The notes beneath the pieces are model-generated. The model did no database searches and was not told the DNA's origin. It worked only from the letters and a program-made list of their open reading frames with translations. 12,311 nt of DNA from Triparma columacea. Taxonomy: Eukaryota > Sar > Bolidophyceae > Parmales > Triparmaceae. Both the position numbers and the translations under genes were made by a program. Positions 6,661 to 12,311 of this stretch are shown in pieces (positions within the stretch are counted from its first letter, which is position 1; every line of letters starts with the position of its first letter). The stretch is taken from contig BRYA01000078.1 of NCBI GenBank assembly GCA_030267965.1, forward strand, positions 8,712 through 21,022. The letters are read 5' to 3'.

Positions 6661-8703
6661 CTACTTCCATGCCGCCTGACTTTTCTGGAAGGCCTTCGAG
6701 TTCCACCTGTTCTTCAGGCTATTCTCGCTCCTGTCCGACATGATCTTGGATATCTTGACCCACTTCGACCCGTATTCCTGATGAAGAGCGAAGAGCTGCC
6801 TATCCTCGACGGCGGTGAAAGGAGCCGTGTTCAGGGAAGGGTCGAGGAGATTCTTGTAACGCTCTCGGACTGCGCGTGTGGGGGGGGGGGGGGGGGTGGG
6901 GTTGAGTGGGGAGAAGGGTGCAGAGCGTGTTACCCATACCCATTCAGAAGCTCCCACAAAGACTGTTCTTGGTTCGCACCCCTCTCCCCCCCCCCAATCC
7001 GTTAGTCCTTGCTGAACAATCTTCACGCGACTCGCTTCGCTCGCCGCCACTCACCCTGCTTTCCTAGCCTTTCGTATCCCCTGTCCGTGAGGTGAGAAGC
7101 AAGCTCAGTCCAGTTCGAGAACTGTTTAGCTCCGGTGATTAGCAACTTCTGCTTGACGTATTCCTTGATTATGTCGTCCTCATTGTCGGACCATTGTCCC
7201 TTGGACCTATTCGGGGACGGGACGATGCTGGGGAACCGGGACGAGGGGCGAACGGGGTTGAGTTTAATTAAGTTATGATGATGTCACACACACTTCGCAT
7301 CACAGGACACACTCACCTTCCGTTGTTGCCGTTCTTGTTGTTTGCAAAATTGTTTCGAAAACTCCTACGTGACGAAGTCGTGGTCTTATATGTCGCTGCA
7401 TAAATGTTCTTCGTCGATTGTGTTGTGGTGCCTTGTGTGTACTTTGGGTAGGTGGGGGGCTGTGCGGACTCGGGGGCAATGGGGGGTGGCACGAACGATT
7501 GGAGGTGCAGGTAACCGTCGATGCCGGTTGCTGCGTAAGTCAGGGGAAACGATGGGTGGTTAGAGATGGGAGAGCGGCATGTATATTGCGGAAACTAATG
7601 AGGAGCGCAGAAACGCTAACGCTCTACTATGCTCGTAACTCTCGACCAACAAACGCCTCTTGCACCTCACCTGCTTGTGCAAAATGAATCTGCTCTGCCC
7701 TTCGACGCTGTTCGAACTCCTGCTCGTGGATTCTGGCGTGCTTGTCCATGAGGGGCTGAAGCTCCTTGTTCCAACGGTGGTGGCACATCTGCTCCGTCCT
7801 GTTCAACCCAACAGCAATGCTGATGTCCCTCCAGCTCGCGTTAGCGCCAGTATTCTCAACAGTTCTGTAAAGGCGGTCGTCCTCGGAGTGGGTGAAACAG
7901 AACAAGTTGGATTGCATCGCCGGGGCTTCAACCACCGAACGGAAATGCTGTGTGGTAGAATCGTTGGGCTGGAAAGAGTCGTAGTTGTTGTTATTATTTT
8001 CGTTCTGGCTGTGATTGTGGTTGTGGTTGTGGTTGTGGTTGTGGTTGTGGTTGTGGTTGTGGTTGTTGTTCTCAGCAAATGATTGAGAAATGGAACCGCT
8101 GCTAAGTTTTACGTTGTGGTTCATCAGCGATCGTGGTTCGACGTTCCCATCTGCGTTCGTCGAGTGCTCTCTGAAGATATCGTAAGAGTAGTTTGTTGTC
8201 AGTGAAGGAGAGTTCTGGGATTGGGGCGACTTTCTGAAGCTGGTATCGTTAGCATGCGAGAAGATCTCGCACGCGTTGTTCGGGTTAGGTGGGTACTGGA
8301 CTCCAGAAGTCGTAACAGTAGAAAACGAAAGGTTGGAGAGCGTCATGGCAGCGTTCCAGTTGTCGCCCTGAGTGTTCAACTCTTCTCCCTGACTCTCTCC
8401 ACCAACACTCTCACCCCCCTGACTGCGATAAATGTTTTCACGCGTGCTGCTGAGAGTTGGCGAAGTTGGCGATGGCGATGGTGTAGGGAGGTCGGACGCA
8501 GCCGCGGAGGACGCGACTGAGGGGCTTCGGTACTGTTTGAACATGTTGGTCTGCATCTTTGAAGAAGGCTCCTGCTGCTTCGCCACGTGCTGCAGATGCT
8601 GCAGTTGCTGTACGGTCTGGAGCCTTTTGCTCGGTTTCATCGTTGTCTCGACGTCCCTTCTGTCGAGGCTCTCAAGCCTTGCCCTCTTTTTCAACGTCAC
8701 CAT
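6661..8703 (-). CDS. Three-repeat Myb-like transcription factor, 4 exons
   Basis: Exons on the minus strand: 8703-7671, 7395-7317, 7227-7055, 6869-6661. They sum to 1494 nt (497 residues) with every junction in frame and GT-AG introns of 275, 89 and 185 bp. The N-terminal half is low-complexity: Gln/His-rich near 30-45, Ser/Pro-rich, and a His-Asn repeat. Repeat 1 (about 270-317) begins FTHSEDD and ends CHHRWNKELQP. A basic Asn-rich linker on exon 2 follows. Repeat 2 (about 381-437) runs from WSDNEDD to GKQVRERYKNLLDP and has an insertion before its second Trp. Repeat 3 (about 445-487) runs from FTAVEDRQL to NSLKNRWNS. The protein should bind DNA in the nucleus through repeats 2 and 3. Conserved aromatic positions are W/F/Y throughout. 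The start is the ATG at 8703; it lies head-to-head with the AIG1-like gene. Confidence 0.88.
6870..7054 (-). other. Myb intron 3 with complementary G10 and C17 runs
   Basis: In transcript sense this 185-nt intron has a run of ten G (6995-6986) about 60 nt after the donor and a run of seventeen C (6896-6880) just before the acceptor cacacgcgcag. The C run doubles as the polypyrimidine tract. On the plus strand the C run reads as G17. Homopolymers of this length are prone to length error in sequencing. Confidence 0.8.
8011..8069 (-). repeat. Hexanucleotide repeat coding a His-Asn tract in Myb
   Basis: The plus strand reads (gttgtg)n and the minus strand codes alternating His and Asn, flanked by Asn runs. 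The tract lies in the long N-terminal low-complexity region, well before the first Myb repeat. Its opposite strand gives a spurious Val-rich frame. Confidence 0.9.
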
Positions 8704-9252
8704 GACTGGTGTCTCTGCCTCGGTGTCTCGCTGTCAGTATTCGTAGGAGGAATAGGCTGCAGGCGGGGTGGAGGACAAGTTCTTAGGGGCAGGGTGTATA
8801 TAGAACCTCGAGAAATCGTGCAGGTGCCGACAGGGAAGAGAAAACTGTGATTTCTTAGAGAAATCTGCCAACGTGGGTCTTGGAGAATATCTCCTATTTG
8901 AAGCTGATTAGAAATCTATTAGCACCGTTGGCGCAGTATGTATGACCTTTAAGTTACACTTGGCGGAAAGAGCAATTTGTAGTTCAATTTTGCGCAGAGA
9001 TAGTGGAGAATATGAGTTCTCAAAGTGGACAGTTGTCTTTAGAGAAACTCCAAAACGCCAACAACAACAACTCCAGAAATCTGAAAGTTGGGAGAAGAAA
9101 TCGGAGGAAGGCACTGATTTATTTTTTAAATCTTCCACACGAAGTTTCCAGCTATTATATCTCAGTCGATCGTCGATCGTAGTTCTCGGTGAATAGATCA
9201 TAACGAAATTGTCGTTGTTGACCCTGAAGACTCAAGAAAGCCGTGACACCAG
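8704..9252. promoter_or_regulatory. Divergent promoter region between Myb and AIG1-like genes
   Basis: These 549 bp separate two start codons pointing away from each other. A TATA-like gtatataga occurs near 8796-8804, about 95-105 bp upstream of the Myb ATG, and could serve either strand. On the AIG1-like side there is tattatat near 9154 and the short repeat tcgatcgtcgatcg near 9166-9179. A 56-codon open frame from an ATG at 9012 to a stop at 9182 has no recognisable product. Shared regulation of the two genes is possible but not shown. Confidence 0.5.
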
Positions 9253-10438
9253 ATGAAGGGTACATCATCGCTTCCAGATTTGCGGAGACGGGCTCGCTCC
9301 GCCGGTCTTTCTCAGGTTGGTGGAGGTGATAAGAGTAAAGGTGTCGAGAGTGGTTCTAATTTGTCGTACAAGGGCCTGGTGTCCCTGTGGAGGCAGCGGG
9401 AGAAGAGGAGGAAGGAGGAGGCCAAGAGGGAGAAGGGGGACATCGTGGTGGACGAGGGGGGGCTGGGGGGGCACCCGCTGGTAATGGACGCGAAGAGAAC
9501 GTGAGTAGGGTCGGGGGAGGGGGGGGAGAGCGGGGGGGCCTAGTTTGCACGCCCTTTACAGCTAACCCTCCCTTCCCCTCAGCTTCACAAAGAGAATTTG
9601 GAGCGAGTGGAGGGGGGGCCTCAGCGCCTGTTTTATCACCGCCGTGACTATTCTTTACCTTCCCGAACAATTCTTCGACGACTACATCCTTCCCCTCCGT
9701 TTTGAGTTAGTTCGCCTCCTGGTTCCAATCACGTGCTTTGGGGTAATGTTCGCCGCTAACTGGACAGAGCACGTCCTCCAGCCCCCCGTCGAGCCCAAGG
9801 GAATAGTATCCTTTGGCGGGAAGTCTGTCTTCTTCACAGTCAATGTAATTGGGATCCTCCTGATATACTACACCCTCTCCCTAGTCGGTCAGTTCTGCCG
9901 CATTTACGGCCACGAGATCCCGGTCCTTACCTACGTGACCTACAGGTACTTCATCCACGTCTACTCCCTCGGCCTGATGCTCACCCTCTTCTACTACGCC
10001 GGCGTCCTCAACGACGAAGACGAGAGGGCAAACATCAACAAGTGGCACCTCAAGGGTGTCCCCCTCGCCAGGTATCTCCACACGACGCACGGGTCGTCCC
10101 TCCTCTGCGTGAACCTAGACCTCGCCTTCAAGAGCCGCTCCCTCGTCTGCTATCACCTCCCCACCCAGGAGTTCGTGATCCTGGCCCTCCACGGCTTCGG
10201 CGCTTACTACACTGTCTGGGTGATGATCAACTACAAGATGACAGGCTACTTCCCCTACCCGTTCATGAACGGGATGTACGTTCCTCTGTGCTTCTGCTTC
10301 CTCTGCGTTATGGGGGGGGTGGGGGCGTGCATTGGGGTTGTTAGCTCCATGCTTATCAGCGGGATTAAGTGCGAGGAGGTTATAGAAGTTTTCAAGGTTG
10401 CCAACCTTTACAAGATTGTCTTCGGTGGGGGGGTGTGA
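9253..10438 (+). CDS. AIG1/FAR-17a-like multipass membrane protein
   Basis: Exons 9253-9500 and 9583-10438 join in frame (split Thr codon AC|C) to give 367 residues; the intron is 82 bp. Residues 1-83 form a hydrophilic, Arg/Lys-rich N-terminal extension. Six hydrophobic segments follow, near 94-110, 125-145, 166-187, 201-224, 277-297 and 313-338. Two blocks look like the AIG1/ADTRP family, which in animals are threonine hydrolases of fatty acid esters of hydroxy fatty acids: FGGKSVFFTVNV, matching the family's GG.....T block with Thr168 (codon 9836-9838), and TTHGSSLLC with His252 (codon 10088-10090). The family's WVYPF-like end is seen as GYFPYPFMNG. Thr168 and His252 are therefore candidate catalytic residues. 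Assignment is by remembered motifs only; another six-span family is possible. The start is the first ATG in frame with the splice. Confidence 0.62.
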
Positions 10439-10440
10439 GA

Positions 10441-10472
10441 GGGGGTGGGGGGGGGGGGGGGAGGGGAGGGGG
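10441..10472 (+). repeat. G-run in the convergent intergenic gap
   Basis: The 94 bp between the AIG1-like stop and the phosphatase stop begin with runs of five, fourteen, four and five G split by single T or A bases. This is a potential G-quadruplex on the plus strand and a C-rich 3' UTR on the minus strand. It lies where two convergent transcripts must end. Confidence 0.75.
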
Positions 10473-10532
10473 TAGATTGTAGAGGGACGATAATAGAAAA
10501 TAGAGTTTTGATCCTGCCAAGCGCATTTTGTG

Positions 10533-11476
10533 TTATGTTTTTGACGGGGCTGGACGAGGGGCGGCGGAGGGTCCAATAGCTTTAGTTGGGTTGGTTGGGT
10601 TCAGTTTCAGCTCCGATTCGGGTTTTGACGGTCCGATTGAAGGGCCTATAGAAGGGCCTATAGAAGGGCCTACAGAAGGGCCTACAGAAGGGCCTATAGA
10701 AGGATTTACCTCGGGGGCTACCGTAGCAATTAGCGGTCCTCTTGCCGGTCCTTTCAAAGGCCCTGCAACAACAGGCCCAACCTTCCTCCTCTTCCCTCCA
10801 CCCTCCTCCTCACCCTCACCCCCTACCCCTAACCTCTTCACCAAACCCCCAACACCATCCCCCCCACCCCCTCCAACGACACCGCACTCAATCTCCCACT
10901 CCTTGAGCTGGTTAACAAATTCCTCAATAGGTTGAACCTCAGGTCTCCCTTTCCTACAAACCTCCAGTGCACCCTCGGCGGTCATGCCGTGCTCCTTTAT
11001 AAGGTAGAAGCAGACGGCAGCGCACGAGCGAGACCTACCCCTCCTACAGTGCACTAAAACCGATCCGTGGAAGAGACCTTGTTTTAGGAAGAGCGACAGG
11101 GAGCTCGCGTGGGACTTAAGGTCGGCACCTGGCACGTCTAAAATAGGGACTCGACGGTAAACTAATTTCGGACAACCTGTACGTGACCTCTCGAAGAAGT
11201 TTGGCACACCGCCCTCTAAACCTGAGTCCTTGGCTGGGGTGCAGTTTAGGATGTGGGTTACATTGTTGGACTTTATCGTGGTTATTGACTTGGCGTCCGA
11301 CTTGTCTCCTATTAATATGCTGTTTTTGGTGTTATGGGAGGGGGTTAGTGTGGCATGAGTGTAAGATGTGCTCGGGGCCGTAAGGTAAAATGGGAATAAT
11401 TCTATCTCATTGAATCTAATGTTGTTGTATGTTACACTCACAAATTGGTACCTGTAACATTAATTATGCGTGACAT
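10533..11476 (-). CDS. Dual-specificity protein phosphatase (DUSP-like), 2 exons
   Basis: Exons 11476-11442 and 11319-10533 join (TT|C, Phe12) into 273 residues. The 122-bp intron has a GTGAGTG donor and an acceptor ending aaaacag. This join gives an ATG start and leads directly into a typical domain start, FILIGDKSDAKSITTIKSNN followed by VTHILNC; without it the frame has no ATG. The protein-tyrosine-phosphatase signature HCRRGRSR (codons 11051-11028) supplies nucleophile Cys103 and phosphate-binding Arg109, and Asp73 in ILDVPGADL is the candidate general acid. GMTAEGALEVCRKGRPEV matches the usual C-terminal helix block. The domain ends near residue 150. The tail is low-complexity: a Gly/Val stretch, Lys/Arg-rich patch, and GPSI/GPSV repeats. 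Such enzymes remove phosphate from Ser/Thr/Tyr of kinases or from other phospho-substrates; the substrate is unknown here. Confidence 0.88.
10630..10703 (-). repeat. 12-bp repeat coding GPSI/GPSV units in the phosphatase tail
   Basis: The plus strand shows gaagggcctata or gaagggcctaca repeated about six times. On the coding strand these give Gly-Pro-Ser-Ile/Val units near the C-terminus of the phosphatase. Only one base varies between most units (T/C), switching Ile and Val, which points to recent slippage. Confidence 0.85.
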
Positions 11477-11582
11477 TTCTTTGCGTTCGGACGAACCGAG
11501 GAGCAAGAAATAATGAGGATCCTGGCAAAATTCTGACCCAAGAAAGAAAAAAAGGAAGGGTGTGACGAAGGCCAAAATCGAG
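11477..11582. promoter_or_regulatory. Compact divergent promoter, phosphatase / ammonium transporter
   Basis: Only 106 bp separate the two divergent start codons, so both 5' UTRs and core promoters must share this stretch or overlap the neighbouring coding exon. It contains a near-palindrome gttcg-ga-cgaac at 11485-11496 and a purine-rich tract aagaaagaaaaaaaggaagg at 11540-11559. No TATA box is seen. Co-regulation by a shared element is an inference. Confidence 0.5.
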
Positions 11583-12288
11583 ATGGTGAGTATTTTCTTT
11601 TATTTGCGTGTTTGTATGTCTATATACCCGCTTATATCCTCAATATGAGTGTGTTGGGGAACCTATGCGCTAAAATAGCCCTATTCGTCGCTAATTTGGC
11701 CCAATTTGCAATATTATTTTTCCAATAAAGACGACGAGGACCAGTTTCTTCCCCCAATATTGCAACAACTACACCTTAAATTAAGACAAAAACTAGCAAC
11801 AGTGGTACGAATATAAGTCATTAACAACATTCCATGGTTTTATATCGCTAAAATGAGAAGTAAGGCACAAAAATAGACACTTCTTTGCTGTGACCCACAC
11901 GCTCGCCAAGTTCTTATTGTCCTTCCTTCTTTTTGTTTTATTGGACTTCCGTATGTACATATACACACACACTTACAAACACACACTTACACACACACAG
12001 TCTACTATCCAAGACTTGTGCACCCAAAGCCTGGCAGTGATCCAAGCAGCACCGTGGGTCGGGACCGCCCTCGGTCTCCCCACCCAATTCACCCCCGGAG
12101 GAGGAGCCGGAGCAGCCGCCCTCCAGGGCAACCTAGCATGCGGAGTCTACGCATCTGACTACCTCATCACGGAGGCGCAGTACTCCATCTCAGCTGCGTA
12201 CATCCTGTACTCTGGGAGCCTGGTGTTCTTGATGCAGTGCGGGTTCGCCATGCTCTGCGCCGGGAGCGTGAGGGAGAAGAACGTCAAG
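11583..12288 (+). CDS. AMT: Ammonium transporter (AMT family), N-terminal part (partial)
   Basis: The second coding exon (12001-12288) reads 96 residues ending in the family block [20 protein letters not shown] and NVK, the first part of the AMT/Mep/Rh channel core, preceded by a Gly/Ala-rich extracellular N-terminus. AMTs move ammonium across the plasma membrane; in algae they serve nitrogen uptake. The start is inferred: 12001 follows a clear acceptor (cacacacacag). The ATG at 11583-11585 abuts a donor (GTGAGTATT) in phase 0, so exon 1 would code only Met and the 415-bp intron 11586-12000 would follow. Stops lie upstream in that frame, and no other ATG is in frame between. The intron holds a 10-bp inverted repeat (ttgcaatatt, 11706-11715 and 11756-11765) and a CA-rich 3' end, and no gene. 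The next intron begins at 12289 (GTGAGG then a G-run) at the window end. Confidence 0.9.
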
Positions 12289-12311
12289 GTGAGGGAAGGG
12301 GGGGGGGGGGG

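Noticed and set aside
7660..8082. Plus-strand Val-rich open frame of 140 codons
   Set aside because: It is antisense to Myb exon 1; the Val run is the reverse of the His-Asn repeat.
8942..9196. Overlapping small frames (84 codons from 8942; 56 codons from 9012)
   Set aside because: They lie in the divergent promoter region, compete with each other in different frames and match nothing I know; a small gene from 9012 cannot be fully excluded.
10115..10576. Minus-strand open frame of 153 codons
   Set aside because: It is antisense to the AIG1-like membrane protein and crosses the G-run; it has no ATG-linked domain.
11466..11536. Two short upstream frames before the ammonium transporter start (ATG at 11466 and at 11513, overlapping as TAATG)
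   Set aside because: The first overlaps the phosphatase coding exon, and whether either lies in the transporter mRNA cannot be told without the transcript 5' end.
1..12311. tRNA, rRNA or transposase genes
   Set aside because: Reading both strands I recognised no such sequence; small non-coding RNAs cannot be excluded by eye.

Overview
The window is nuclear DNA of a eukaryotic alga. Every multi-exon gene uses GT-AG introns, usually GTGAGT or GTAAGT donors. The gene set fits a marine photosynthetic stramenopile (bolidophyte, diatom or pelagophyte-like): a plant-type pyruvate dehydrogenase kinase, a secreted DUF285/BspA-type repeat protein, a three-repeat Myb, a sulfotransferase relic, an AIG1/FAR-17a-like membrane protein, a dual-specificity phosphatase and an AMT-type ammonium transporter. 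The lineage is inferred from protein flavour and intron style only; no marker gene settles it. Exon joins below were made by hand from splice signals and reading-frame continuity.

Layout. 1-185: 3' end of pyruvate dehydrogenase kinase (+). 784-5330: a 13-exon gene (+) for an 835-residue secreted protein of three modules, built mostly from 25-residue DUF285 repeats, each on its own 75-bp exon. All 12 introns are phase 2 and fall into two families of near-identical sequence, so the locus is a tandem array of 237-bp exon-intron units. This is the most unusual part of the window. 5331-5985: non-coding, with a nested inverted repeat, a GA microsatellite and a short direct repeat. 5986-6556: sulfotransferase relic (-), 5'-truncated with two compensating frameshifts. 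6661-8703: four-exon Myb gene (-). 8704-9252: divergent promoter region. 9253-10438: two-exon AIG1/FAR-17a-like gene (+). 10533-11476: two-exon dual-specificity phosphatase gene (-), convergent with the previous gene across a G-rich 94-bp gap. 11477-11582: compact divergent promoter. 11583-12288 and beyond: start of an ammonium transporter gene (+), whose first coding exon is only the ATG.

The genes do not form an obvious pathway. The head-to-head pairs (Myb/AIG1-like and phosphatase/ammonium transporter) could be co-regulated. The DUF285 gene looks like a cell-surface or secreted protein whose architecture favours repeat gain, loss, gene conversion and frame-preserving exon skipping, with sequence change concentrated at a few residue positions per repeat.
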